13,864 nt of DNA from PNKC01 sp039917655 (GCA_039917655.1 JBDSJC010000039.1:1-13864); one strand, 5' to 3'; shown: positions 1 to 7,087, counted from the first letter of the stretch. A program made the numbers and translations. Notes: a model not told the origin generated them from the sequence alone.

Positions 1-1
1 T

Positions 2-994
2 CCCGTCTTCTGCGCCTTCGCCCTCCTCGTCGCGGCCTGCGGCAGCGGCGGCGATGGCACGGAACTCACGCGCGTCATCACCCCGGTTGCCTCCCCGTCA
101 CCCAGGGGTCCGGGTTTCACGTACGAAGGCGAGCCCACCAAGATGCTCACGGAATTCCGGGTGGCAACGATCAACATGATGAGCCCGGTCTCCCTTGACT
201 CCACCAACACCGTGGCCAGCGAAACGTACGAGCAGCGGCTGGACATGCTGATCGAAGAACTCAAGGCGTTCAAACCGGATGTGGTTGTCTTGAACGAATG
301 GACGAACACCAAAGCGCACGGCAACCCGGCGGCGCGGCTCGGCAAAGAGCTGAAGATGGAGTACCAGTGGGTGCGGGCCAACCCCTGGTTCCCTGGCCAA
401 TCAAAGGAACAGAACGACGCCATCGCCGACCAGATCGGCTTTCAGGAAGGTGAGCTGATCCTTAGCCGCAACCGCATTCTTCGCGCCGAGCCGCGTTGGC
501 TGAACCCGCGCACCTCTGAAACCGAGGGCCGGGCGGTGCTTCACGTGGTCCTCCAGGCGCCGGCGCCTCTGGGCGAAGTCGATGTGTATGTCACGCATCT
601 CACCTCCGGCGGAGACAAGGTGCGCGCGGCCCAGGCGCTCGCCGTGGCGGCGGGTATCAAGGAGACGCGCGGCTCGGGCCCGCTGCTGCTGATGGGCGAT
701 TTCGGGGACGTCCCCGGCTCGGCGACCATCCAGCCGCTGCTCGATGCGGGGCTCGTGGACCTGGTTGCTGACGCGCCGTTGGTCACTTGCTGCCGGGACG
801 CAGTCATCGGCGAACTGCCGCCGCTAGCGATGCGAACGAGCTTTATCCTCGGCAAAGGGTGGCTCGGCCCGCAGCTCTCCCTGTTCGGCGACAAGCCAAA
901 GAAACGCGCGGACGGATCGCTGCTCTACGAAAGCGACCACAACGGCATCTTTGCCGTCTTCCCGGTGCGCCCCCCGGAGCAGCAGCCGCCGTAG
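2..994 (+). CDS. Endonuclease/exonuclease/phosphatase-fold lipoprotein, 5' end outside window
   Basis: The frame is open from the left edge to TAG at 992-994, giving 330 visible residues; the start lies upstream. The first visible residues form a hydrophobic stretch ending in a lipobox (V-A-A-C, Cys codon 38-40) followed by a Gly/Ser-rich linker, so the protein is probably a lipid-anchored, exported enzyme. The rest matches the EEP (DNase I-like) fold: the opening strand RVATINMMS, KPDVVVLNEW with the metal-binding Glu at visible residue 99, VTHL at 198-201, LMGDFGDVPGS with Asp233, and the closing Ser-Asp-His at 311-313. The usual GDFN reads GDFG, and the usual RIDY strand reads RTSF, so two conserved positions are changed. 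The EEP family cleaves phosphodiesters (nucleic acids, phosphoinositides, sphingomyelin); the substrate here cannot be told. An ATG at 143 exists, but starting there would discard the lipobox. Confidence 0.82.
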   Translation, partial: PVFCAFALLVAACGSGGDGTELTRVITPVASPSPRGPGFTYEGEPTKMLTEFRVATINMMSPVSLDSTNTVASETYEQRLDMLIEELKAFKPDVVVLNEWTNTKAHGNPAARLGKELKMEYQWVRANPWFPGQSKEQNDAIADQIGFQEGELILSRNRILRAEPRWLNPRTSETEGRAVLHVVLQAPAPLGEVDVYVTHLTSGGDKVRAAQALAVAAGIKETRGSGPLLLMGDFGDVPGSATIQPLLDAGLVDLVADAPLVTCCRDAVIGELPPLAMRTSFILGKGWLGPQLSLFGDKPKKRADGSLLYESDHNGIFAVFPVRPPEQQPP

Positions 995-1019
995 GAGTAA
1001 ATCGCTGCTGCTGAACGCT

Positions 1020-1128
1020 CGGTGAGTATCGCCACGTCAGCGAAGCCAGCCGTTGCAATTGGTTCGCGGGGGCGCTGCTGTACTCTGTATCAAATGGCAA
1101 CGCGTGCGGGCTGAAGGGCTTCTCACCG
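1020..1128 (+). other. Nested inverted repeats in the leader of the chorismate mutase gene
   Basis: The 180-bp gap before the chorismate mutase holds nested complementary blocks: CGGTGAG (1020-1026) with CTCACCG (1122-1128), AGCC (1044-1047) with GGCT (1109-1112), and CGTTGC (1051-1056) with GCAACG (1097-1102). Together they can form one long irregular hairpin of about 109 nt ending 46 nt before the start codon. A second small hairpin (CCGCC-TCC-GGCGG) overlaps its 3' foot. No T-box or other known riboswitch core was recognised. It could be a leader RNA or chance pairing in GC-rich DNA. Confidence 0.3.
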
Positions 1129-1174
1129 CCTCCGGCGGCGATGGTCACCCGCCGCGAGGAGGGCGAGCACTTCG

Positions 1175-1453
1175 ATGACGACTTCTCCGATGGACGCCTG
1201 GCGCTTGGAAATCGACGCCCTCGACGAACAATTGCTGACGCTCTTCAACAAGCGTGCCCACTGCGCGATCGAAATCGGCCTGGTGAAGCGGCAGCTCGGC
1301 GTGCCGATCGATGTCCCCCAACGTGAAGCGCAGATCATCGCCCGGATGGTGGAGATGAACAAAGGGCCGCTCGATGCGGACGCCGTGCAGCGACTCTTCG
1401 AAGCGGCGATCGCGGAGAGCCGGCTCTCCGAACGAGCGATCCTCGAAGGCTAG
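1175..1453 (+). CDS. Chorismate mutase, monofunctional AroQ type
   Basis: This 92-residue protein would convert chorismate to prephenate, the first step towards phenylalanine and tyrosine, in the cytoplasm. It is the length of a stand-alone all-helical AroQ domain. The active-site residues can be aligned with the E. coli PheA mutase domain: Arg10, Arg27, Lys38, Arg50-Glu51 and Ser82. The position of E. coli Gln88 is Glu86, as in the yeast enzyme, which in that enzyme favours activity at lower pH. The start ATG at 1175 has a GAGGAGGG-type ribosome binding site ending about 11 nt upstream; ATG 1190 is an alternative. No prephenate dehydratase or dehydrogenase domain is fused or adjacent. The stop lies 7 bp from the convergent MFS stop, with no room for a separate terminator. 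Confidence 0.93.
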   Translation: MTTSPMDAWRLEIDALDEQLLTLFNKRAHCAIEIGLVKRQLGVPIDVPQREAQIIARMVEMNKGPLDADAVQRLFEAAIAESRLSERAILEG

Positions 1454-1460
1454 CGCCCGC

Positions 1461-2813
1461 CTACTTGCCGCCGCCCGGCGCACCGACCATTGACTCGTGC
1501 GCCGCGACCAGCTGGTCGCTGACAGCCCTCGCGCCGCGCTCCGGCTTGGCGAAGAGGATAGCGACGGCGGCGGCGTACGTGAGGAGGGCGGTGACTGTGA
1601 ACGGGACGCCGTAGCCGCCCGTCTGGTCGTGCAGGAACCCCACCCCGAACGGCCCGAGCCCGCTTCCCACCTGTCCGGCGAGGCTGATCAGGCCAAAGAT
1701 CGAGCCGAACGAGACCATCCCAAAGATCTCGCCGACGAGCAGCGATTGCATCATGTAGATGTTGCCGATCGTCAGCCCGAAGACCAGCGTGAGTGCCCAT
1801 GTCGCGGCGATGTTCTCGGTGTGGATGATCAGGAGGATCGCGGTGCCCTGCACCACGAAGAGGATGCCCGTCAGCAGCCGTTTATCGACGCCATCCGCGA
1901 ACACGCCAACCAGCAGCCGGGCGATGATGCTGCCGGCGGCGGTCACGCTGATCGTGAAAGCCGCCTCATTGCGCGAACCGAGCCGCTCTTCGAGAAACGA
2001 GACCTGGTGGATGACGTAACCAGTCTGGGCGATGAGGGCGAGCAGGAAGGCGACGAAGATCCCCCAGAATCCGAGCGTGCGGAACGCCTGTGAGCGCGTC
2101 CAGGAACGATTCTGACTAGCCAGCGTGGTCCCTCGTGCGGCGACCGCAACGACCCCTTCGGCATCGCCGTCCGGCCGCAGGCCCATCTGGCTCGGCTCCC
2201 AGGAGATGACAAGCAGGATGACGGGCATCGCAACCACGATCACCAGTGCCCCAAGCAGCGGCGTGGCGAGCTCCAGCCCTCCAGCAGTGATCAGCCTGGA
2301 GGCGACCGGAGCGACGAACACGCCGCCCAGTGAAACGCCGGTGGAGGAGAAGCTCATTGCCAGAGCACGCTTTCGGATAAACCAGCGCGTCATGATCGCG
2401 TTGACGGCGATCGCGCTCGACATGCCGTAGGCCACGGCGAACACGAAGTACACCAAGTAGAGCTGCCACAGCTGGTCCACCAGCCCAATGAACACGGCGC
2501 TCACTCCGTTCACGATCGTACCGACGATCATGAACATCACGGGGCCCCGGCGATCCACCTGCGGCCCAATGATCGCCGCGGTCAGCCCCGCAATGCAGAA
2601 GTAGATGGTGGGGGCCACGCTGACCTGGGTGGTGGTCCAGCCGTGCTCGTCCTTCAGCGGCTTCAGGAAGATCGGCAGGCCGTAATAGCCCACGCCCACA
2701 CCCACGAACATCAGCAGCGCGCAGGCGACCACCACGTACCAACCGTAAAACACGCGCTTTGGTAGGAACCGGTAGGCGATCGGATACTTCGGCGCGGCGG
2801 GCACGGCGGTCAT
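1461..2813 (-). CDS. Major facilitator superfamily transporter, oxalate/formate or monocarboxylate carrier-like
   Basis: This 450-residue protein has 12 predicted hydrophobic segments and would sit in the cytoplasmic membrane. It opens with the FYGWYVVVACALLMF segment (about residues 22-36) typical of OFA/MCT-like carriers of small organic acids. The loop between helices 2 and 3 carries an MFS motif A variant (GPQVDRRG), repeated in the second half as FADGVDKR; a long charged central loop separates the halves. Substrate cannot be assigned; a monocarboxylate or related anion is the best guess. The frame stays open 85 codons upstream to 3068, but that part is Arg/Pro/Ser-rich, lacks hydrophobic or family-like sequence and overlaps the permease remnant, so ATG 2813 is preferred. 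There is no Shine-Dalgarno; a TAGACT box lies exactly 7 nt upstream. The gene converges with the chorismate mutase. Confidence 0.9.
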   Translation of the reverse strand: MTAVPAAPKYPIAYRFLPKRVFYGWYVVVACALLMFVGVGVGYYGLPIFLKPLKDEHGWTTTQVSVAPTIYFCIAGLTAAIIGPQVDRRGPVMFMIVGTIVNGVSAVFIGLVDQLWQLYLVYFVFAVAYGMSSAIAVNAIMTRWFIRKRALAMSFSSTGVSLGGVFVAPVASRLITAGGLELATPLLGALVIVVAMPVILLVISWEPSQMGLRPDGDAEGVVAVAARGTTLASQNRSWTRSQAFRTLGFWGIFVAFLLALIAQTGYVIHQVSFLEERLGSRNEAAFTISVTAAGSIIARLLVGVFADGVDKRLLTGILFVVQGTAILLIIHTENIAATWALTLVFGLTIGNIYMMQSLLVGEIFGMVSFGSIFGLISLAGQVGSGLGPFGVGFLHDQTGGYGVPFTVTALLTYAAAVAILFAKPERGARAVSDQLVAAHESMVGAPGGGK

Positions 2814-2820
2814 TCGCGCC

Positions 2821-2826
2821 AGTCTA
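2821..2826 (-). promoter_or_regulatory. -10-like box (TAGACT) placed for a leaderless MFS transcript
   Basis: Read on the minus strand, TAGACT ends 7 nt before the ATG at 2813. No convincing -35 hexamer is visible 16-18 nt further upstream. The spacing equals that of three other genes in the window, which is the main support. Confidence 0.35.
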
Positions 2827-2876
2827 CCGGATGGCCAGATGGCCGGGTGCAGAGCCAATCGCGGGCGGCCCGGAGG

Positions 2877-2905
2877 CCCAGAGTGAGCGGAGCGGTCGAA
2901 AGGGA
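2877..2905 (+). repeat. Short intergenic repeat-like sequence
   Basis: The stretch containing GAGTGAGCGGAGCGGTCGAA followed by AGGGA resembles, from memory, a short intergenic repeat common in environmental GC-rich genomes (a CCCTGAG...GCGGAGCGAGTCGAAGGG-type motif). Only one degenerate copy is seen here, in the gap between the MFS gene and the permease remnant. Copy number across the genome cannot be judged from this window. Confidence 0.3.
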
Positions 2906-2910
2906 CACGC

Positions 2911-2955
2911 CCAGGACCGTGCTGCCCAGGGGAATCGTGGGCGCTCCGGTCCTGG
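2911..2955. other. Perfect 9-bp inverted repeat (hairpin) upstream of the permease remnant
   Basis: CCAGGACCG (2911-2919) is exactly complementary to CGGTCCTGG (2947-2955). Inside, GCCC (2924-2927) can pair with GGGC (2939-2942). There is no T-run after either arm, so it is not a classical terminator. It sits just upstream of the presumed -35 region of the permease gene and could be an operator-like or structural element. Confidence 0.4.
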
Positions 2956-2965
2956 CGAGCTCGCT

Positions 2966-2993
2966 TTGCGCGTTGGTCGTTGCTCTCTACGCT
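2966..2993 (+). promoter_or_regulatory. Candidate promoter of the permease remnant
   Basis: TTGCGC (2966-2971) and TACGCT (2988-2993) are 16 nt apart, and the -10-like box ends 7 nt before the GTG at 3001. There is no Shine-Dalgarno at that GTG, which fits a leaderless transcript. Each hexamer is only a moderate match to the sigma-70 consensus. Confidence 0.4.
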
Positions 2994-3000
2994 GCCAGCA

Positions 3001-3437
3001 GTGACGACGCTCGTACACGGCCACCGCAGCGCCCGCAGCGGGCTTGAGCTGCTCGCGGCGTTAACCAACCGCGACTTGCGGCTCCGATATCAGGGCAGCC
3101 TGCTGGGCTGGGCGTGGTCGCTGATCCGGCCCTTTGCCCTCGGGCTGGTGCTCACGTTCGCGCTGGGGAAGGTGCTGGGCACCGGCATCACGGCCGTCTT
3201 CCTGCTCACCGGGCTGTTCCCGTGGTTCTGGTTCCAGGGGTCTGTGCAGGGTGCGGCGACAACATTCGTGGGCAACGGTGGGCTGCTGAAGAAGCTCGAA
3301 GGCTGGCGAGCCGTGCTGCTGGAGGCGGTTCCCCGGGCCGGGACCTATTGGCGAGCGCGGGATTGTCGCTGCTGGCGGTGTTGGTCGGCTGGTTCATTTT
3401 CAGGCGGCTCGAGGACTCGTTCGCCGATGTTGTGTGA
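3001..3437 (+). pseudogene. Wzm-type polysaccharide/polyol-phosphate ABC exporter permease, internally deleted and frameshifted
   Basis: The first 95 or so codons from GTG 3001 read as the N-terminus of an ABC-2 type polysaccharide export permease: LTNRDLRLRYQGSLLGWAWSLIRPF, then a helix, LLTGLFPWFWFQG and FVGNGGLLKK. At about 3295 the text jumps straight to what is normally the C-terminal LEGWRAVLLE region, so roughly 120 residues (the middle helices) are missing without loss of frame. Within about 3325-3350 the frame then breaks: the natural ending LLASAGLSLLAVLVGWFIFRRLEDSFADVV continues in another frame to TGA at 3435-3437. Left unshifted, the first frame runs to 3519 with a Cys/Arg-rich tail. 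The shift equals loss of one base, possibly in the C/G runs at 3330-3342. With both lesions the product could not form a normal six-helix permease. The ATPase partner Wzt is absent. An assembly error is the main alternative explanation. Confidence 0.85.
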
Positions 3438-3515
3438 CTACAGGCCCCTACCCTTTGCCCCGTCTTCCACTGCGGAGGGAGATGGGGTTCTGCGTGCTGA
3501 CTCGCGTGGCAGCGA

Positions 3516-4439
3516 ATGAGTGGAGACGCCGCCGATGCCGGGACGCCGCACGTCGCGATCCTGACTGTCGCGACGAACGCTGCGGGCCACCTTGGGGCGT
3601 ATTTCGACGCCCTGGAACGCGTGACCTACCTCAACTGCTCGCTCTGGATGGTAGACAACGCCTCCACGGATGGCTCAGCCGAGCTGGCAACGCAGCGGTC
3701 GCCCGGCGCAACGATGCTGGTCAACGATGCGAATCTCGGCTTCACGGGCGCGTGCAACCGCGGGCTGCTGGCGATTCTGGACGAAGGCGGCGCGGACTAC
3801 GTGCTCTTCCTGAACGATGACACCGAGGTGCGGCCCGGCTTCCTGGAGCCGCTCATCGCGCTCGCCGGGCCAAAGACGATGGTCGCCCCCGCGACGCTGC
3901 TGCGCGACAGCCCAGGGATGCTGGACGACTCCGCCAGTGACTTCGATTGGTGGCGAGGCACCTGGAAGACAAGGACGCTGGGCCTACCGGCCACGGTGGT
4001 AGGCAGCTATCCGCACGCCGTTGAGGTGGCGAACCTCTCGTGCCTGCTCGTCCCGGTGGCTGCCTTCCGTGAGGTTGGCCTGTTGGACGACAAGTTCTTC
4101 GTGTACTACGACGACACCGATTTCTGCCGCCGGGCGCGCGACCGGGGCTACCGCATCATCCTCGAACCGGCGTCGAAGGTTGTGCACCGCAAGGGCGCGA
4201 CGCTGGGCGGACAGATGTCGGCCTTCGGCTGCTACTACCTGACGCGCAACCGCCCGTACCTCATCTGGAAGCACGGCGGCGCCTTGCGGTTTGCGGTGTT
4301 CAGCGCCTACTTTCTCGGCACGAGAGTGGCGCGAGTGGTGCTCTGGGCGAAGGCCGGGCGTTGGGACCTTGTGCGGGCGACGCTCGCCGGCCTGCGGGAC
4401 TTCGGGCTGCGGAGGATGGGGGCCCGGCGGGGAACGTGA
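3516..4439 (+). CDS. Family 2 glycosyltransferase, rhamnosyltransferase-like
   Basis: This 307-residue GT-A fold enzyme would transfer a sugar from a nucleotide-activated donor to a growing surface glycan on the inner face of the membrane. Visible motifs are the N-terminal strand HVAILTVATN, WMVDNASTDGS (44-54) for nucleotide binding, the metal-binding LNDDTEV (99-105), and FVYYDDTDFCRRARDRGY (195-212), the counterpart of the usual EDxDxxxR segment with Asp200 in the base position. VVHRKGAT at 222-229 matches the conserved His region of WbbL/rhamnosyltransferase-like enzymes. The C-terminus has a hydrophobic, possibly membrane-associated stretch (about 258-280). ATG 3516 is the first in-frame ATG after a stop at 3498-3500; no good ribosome binding site precedes it. 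It follows the broken permease by 78 bp on the same strand, as in polysaccharide loci. Donor and acceptor are unknown. Confidence 0.88.
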   Translation: MSGDAADAGTPHVAILTVATNAAGHLGAYFDALERVTYLNCSLWMVDNASTDGSAELATQRSPGATMLVNDANLGFTGACNRGLLAILDEGGADYVLFLNDDTEVRPGFLEPLIALAGPKTMVAPATLLRDSPGMLDDSASDFDWWRGTWKTRTLGLPATVVGSYPHAVEVANLSCLLVPVAAFREVGLLDDKFFVYYDDTDFCRRARDRGYRIILEPASKVVHRKGATLGGQMSAFGCYYLTRNRPYLIWKHGGALRFAVFSAYFLGTRVARVVLWAKAGRWDLVRATLAGLRDFGLRRMGARRGT

Positions 4440-4456
4440 TTTACGATTCGTACGTT

Positions 4457-4509
4457 TGTCCGGAAAGTCGGCGAGCATGGTGTTGATCGTGGCCGCGGGC
4501 AGCGGACAA
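4457..4509. other. Inverted repeat between convergent glycosyltransferase and resB
   Basis: TTGTCCG (4457-4463) is exactly complementary to CGGACAA (4503-4509), enclosing 39 nt. It lies in the 118-bp gap where two genes converge, so it may help stop transcription from either side, but neither arm is followed by a T-run. Confidence 0.25.
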
Positions 4510-4557
4510 TCGCCAAAAGCGCCTGCCGGTCGCGGCTCCGATTCGAACCTCCGTTCC

Positions 4558-6270
4558 CTATGGCTCTTCCAGGTCTCCTGGTTGGAGCGCGTCCCGAGCG
4601 CCCAGGGAGGCGCCCATGAAGCGCAGTTCGCGGCCAAAGCGCGTTGTTCGCTCGGCGACGCCCGCGAGGTAAGTGCGCGAGTCCGTGACCTTCACCCACA
4701 AGCGCCGGCGCGGCACGTAGAAGGTGATCGCGAGCCCGACGATCGCCATGCCGACGGCTACCCAGATGAACGTGTCGCCCGGGTCCCGCCGCACACTCAC
4801 GCCCGAGGCTTCGACGCGGCCCACCATTTCGTAGGTGAAGCCGCCGGATGTCCTGACTGCCTGGCCCGGCAGGAGGATGACGTTGTTCACGTCAATTCCG
4901 CTGACGAAGAGGTAGGAGTTGCCGGCGTGGTCGTCCACCATCTGAACGGTGGCCACCCCGTCGCCGGAGATCGCGCCGGGCATCTCGCCCACGCGTTGGG
5001 CGGGGATCGGCCGGGCGTCGGCGTAGGTAAACGTGTAGCCAGCGTCGGAGGCGGACTGGCCGGCGGCCAGGTTTCGCGGCGGGAAGTTTTCGCCGGTCAG
5101 TGTCAGGCGGAGGACGTTGTCCACCACTCGCCAGGCGACCGCATAGGTCACCAGTTCCGTTTCGCCCACCGCTGATGTTTTGGGGAAAGTAAGCAGCGAC
5201 AGGGCAGCGTCGTCGGCAGGGCCGGGCGCCGTGCCGGTGTCCGTGTCCATCTGCGGCAGCTCCTGGTCGAAGAGGACTGTGCCGCGGGCGTCGGTGACGC
5301 GCATCACGGGCACGGCGGTGGTGCGGCTGTCGAAGTCGAGGACGTCGTTGTAGAGCACGCGGCCGTCCGGGCTGGTGACCTTCAGGCGCGCGAGGTCGTT
5401 GAACCAGGCAGCCTGGTGGACCTTGTAGCCGAACGCCTTGCAGGGGTCGTTGACCGACGTCTGGCAGGTGACCGTCTGGTCGCCGCGCCGCACCTGAATC
5501 GTGCTGTGGAAGTCGATGATGTTGCCCGCGTTATCCTTGCCGCGGACAGCGTCGATCATGGTGACGAAGATCTGGTTGGGGCCGGGGGCATCGAAGATAG
5601 GCGCGCCGGGCGTAGTTTCGGCGATGACCAGCGTGCGGTCGAAGCCCCCAAACGTGGTGAGCAGCGCGCCAACGAGCAGCATGAGCAGCGCCAGGTGGCT
5701 GAGGAAGGTGCCGTACTGGCTCCAGGAGTAGCGTTCGGCGAAGAGGTAGGTTGTACCGTCTGTTTCGCGAATCCGTTCGACGCGGTAGCGCTTGCGGCGC
5801 AGCAGGGCATCGACCGCCGCCACTCCGCCCGTGTGCGAGAAGCTGGCCGCGTGGTGGGCGCTTTCGAAGTAGCCGTCGCCGACGCTCTTCGTTGGGCTCT
5901 GGACGCTGCGCAACGTGGGGCGAAAGCGGCTGACGGTGCAGACAGTGACCGCGACGATAATCACCACCCAGAGGCCGTTAAACCACGAGGTGTGGAAAAC
6001 ATCGAACAGCCCAGCGCGGTCCATCGTCGCAGTCAGGCCGCCATAGTCGGCGCGGCGCATTTCGAGCCACGCGGAGCGAGCCGCCGGGTTAGCGCGCATA
6101 GGGCCGGGGACCTGAGGGATGACCACGCCGATGAGCCCGGCCACGAGCGCTGCGCCGACAAGGGTGAGGGCGAATTTCACGTTCGTCAGCAGATTCCAGA
6201 CGGTGCGGAACGGGTCGAGCCCGGAGCGCTGGATGGCTGGCGAGGCGGTCGAGGCAGTTGAAGCGGTCAT
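4558..6270 (-). CDS. resB: Cytochrome c biogenesis protein ResB (Ccs1)
   Basis: This 570-residue membrane protein is the ResB half of the System II haem delivery and cytochrome c assembly complex, acting with CcsA/ResC on the outer face of the membrane. The layout is that of the family: helices at about 33-52, 98-115, 187-207 and a last one at about 500-519, with a large extracytoplasmic domain (about 208-495) between the third and fourth. A conserved His sits in helix 3 (His192 in GTFLSHLALL) and the RDPG motif (495-498) precedes the last helix, followed by PRRRLWVKV. The start ATG at 6270 overlaps the stop of the upstream thioredoxin-like gene as ATGA, so the two are probably translationally coupled. 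The open frame extends 112 codons further up only as the antisense frame of its neighbour. ResC/CcsA is not in this window. Confidence 0.93.
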   Translation of the reverse strand: MTASTASTASPAIQRSGLDPFRTVWNLLTNVKFALTLVGAALVAGLIGVVIPQVPGPMRANPAARSAWLEMRRADYGGLTATMDRAGLFDVFHTSWFNGLWVVIIVAVTVCTVSRFRPTLRSVQSPTKSVGDGYFESAHHAASFSHTGGVAAVDALLRRKRYRVERIRETDGTTYLFAERYSWSQYGTFLSHLALLMLLVGALLTTFGGFDRTLVIAETTPGAPIFDAPGPNQIFVTMIDAVRGKDNAGNIIDFHSTIQVRRGDQTVTCQTSVNDPCKAFGYKVHQAAWFNDLARLKVTSPDGRVLYNDVLDFDSRTTAVPVMRVTDARGTVLFDQELPQMDTDTGTAPGPADDAALSLLTFPKTSAVGETELVTYAVAWRVVDNVLRLTLTGENFPPRNLAAGQSASDAGYTFTYADARPIPAQRVGEMPGAISGDGVATVQMVDDHAGNSYLFVSGIDVNNVILLPGQAVRTSGGFTYEMVGRVEASGVSVRRDPGDTFIWVAVGMAIVGLAITFYVPRRRLWVKVTDSRTYLAGVAERTTRFGRELRFMGASLGARDALQPGDLEEP

Positions 6271-6935
6271 TGCTTTGCGACACTGCCGCCGCGGGCGGCG
6301 AGGGCGGCGAGGGCCTCTGGTGCGATGCGCCCGTAGTAGATGTGCTCGATCACGCCCGCGGGATCCACGAGGAACGAAATGGGCAGGCCGCGGCCGCCGA
6401 CGCGGTAGGCATTGGAGACCTCGCCCGAGCGGTCCAGGGCGATTGGGTAGGTGACGCCGAATTCGGCGGCGAAGTTGCGCGCGGTGTCCGGCTCCTCCTG
6501 CTGGTTGACGCCGATGACAATGAGGCCTGCTTTCGCGGCGTCCGGCTTTGTTGCCGTGTAGAGGGCCTGGAGGTCCGGGGTTTCGCCGCGGCAAGGCCCG
6601 CACCACGTAGCCCAGAAATTCACCAGGACGAAGTCGCCGCGCAACTCCGAAAGCTGCACGTCCGGGCCATCCGGTGACCGCAGCTTGAAGTTCGGCGCGG
6701 CGCGGCCCTCCTGGGCGGCTGCCGCCTTGCCCGTGGGGTTCAGTTCTGGCGGCAGGGCGACGATGCCGAGGCCGGGCGTGCCGCCTCCGCCGCTACTGCC
6801 GTTGTCCTGAAACTCAAAATACCAGAGCGCGGCGCCAACAACGATGACGATGAGGGCCGCGAGGCCGAGCGTGGAGCTAGCGCCGGAGTATTCGCGTCTG
6901 CGGGTGGGCCGTTCGTCGGGAAGTTCATCGGGCAT
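6267..6935 (-). CDS. ResA/TlpA-family membrane-anchored thiol-disulfide oxidoreductase
   Basis: This 222-residue protein has a short charged N-terminus, one membrane anchor (about 23-41), a Gly-rich linker and an extracytoplasmic thioredoxin domain. The active site is NFWATWCGPCRGETP with Cys112 and Cys115; the cis-proline is Pro185 in GRGLPISFLVDPAG. The central insert region (INGV-like VIGVNQQEEPDTARNFA, about 140-156) is typical of TlpA/ResA. ResA-type proteins reduce the haem-binding cysteines of apocytochrome c, and the 4-bp overlap with resB supports that job here. A reductant supplier such as CcdA is not in the window. ATG 6935 is chosen because it places the anchor near the N-terminus; the longer open frame to 7103 would run into the divergent CoA-transferase. 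No clear ribosome binding site is seen. Confidence 0.92.
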   Translation of the reverse strand: MPDELPDERPTRRREYSGASSTLGLAALIVIVVGAALWYFEFQDNGSSGGGGTPGLGIVALPPELNPTGKAAAAQEGRAAPNFKLRSPDGPDVQLSELRGDFVLVNFWATWCGPCRGETPDLQALYTATKPDAAKAGLIVIGVNQQEEPDTARNFAAEFGVTYPIALDRSGEVSNAYRVGGRGLPISFLVDPAGVIEHIYYGRIAPEALAALAARGGSVAKQ

Positions 6936-6992
6936 GGCGTTGGTGAGAAGGTACCAGAAAGCAGGGCAGCAAAGAGCAAAGAGCGGGGATAG

Positions 6993-7021
6993 GCTCGGGG
7001 CCCGAGTCCCTGGGCCCGAGC
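6993..7021. promoter_or_regulatory. Inverted repeat in the divergent resA/CoA-transferase intergenic region
   Basis: GCTCGGG (6993-6999) and CCCGAGC (7015-7021) are exact complements with 15 nt between them, and the left arm is itself part of a shorter palindrome (CTCGGG-G-CCCGAG, 6994-7006). The element is near the middle of the 152-bp gap between two divergent start codons, a usual place for an operator. A TAGAAT box (7061-7066) lies just upstream of the CoA-transferase ribosome binding site but has no clear -35. Confidence 0.3.
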
Positions 7022-7087
7022 GCCAGTGTGCCAAACCCAACGGCCAACGGCCCGCCGCGCTAGAATGCCGCCCGAGGGGGAAGACCT

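Noticed and set aside
2814..3068. N-terminal extension of the MFS gene
   Set aside because: The extra 85 residues are polar and Arg-rich, overlap the permease remnant on the other strand, and ATG 2813 has a placed -10 box.
4530..4560. A GATTCGAACC motif resembling a tRNA T-loop on the minus strand just after resB
   Set aside because: The bases flanking the loop do not form a 5-bp T-stem, and no acceptor, D or anticodon arms can be placed. It is also at the end of a convergent gene pair rather than a free gap.
5416..6261. Plus-strand open frame of 281 codons inside resB
   Set aside because: It is antisense to a clear ResB gene and shows only Arg/Ala/Gly-rich, motif-free sequence.
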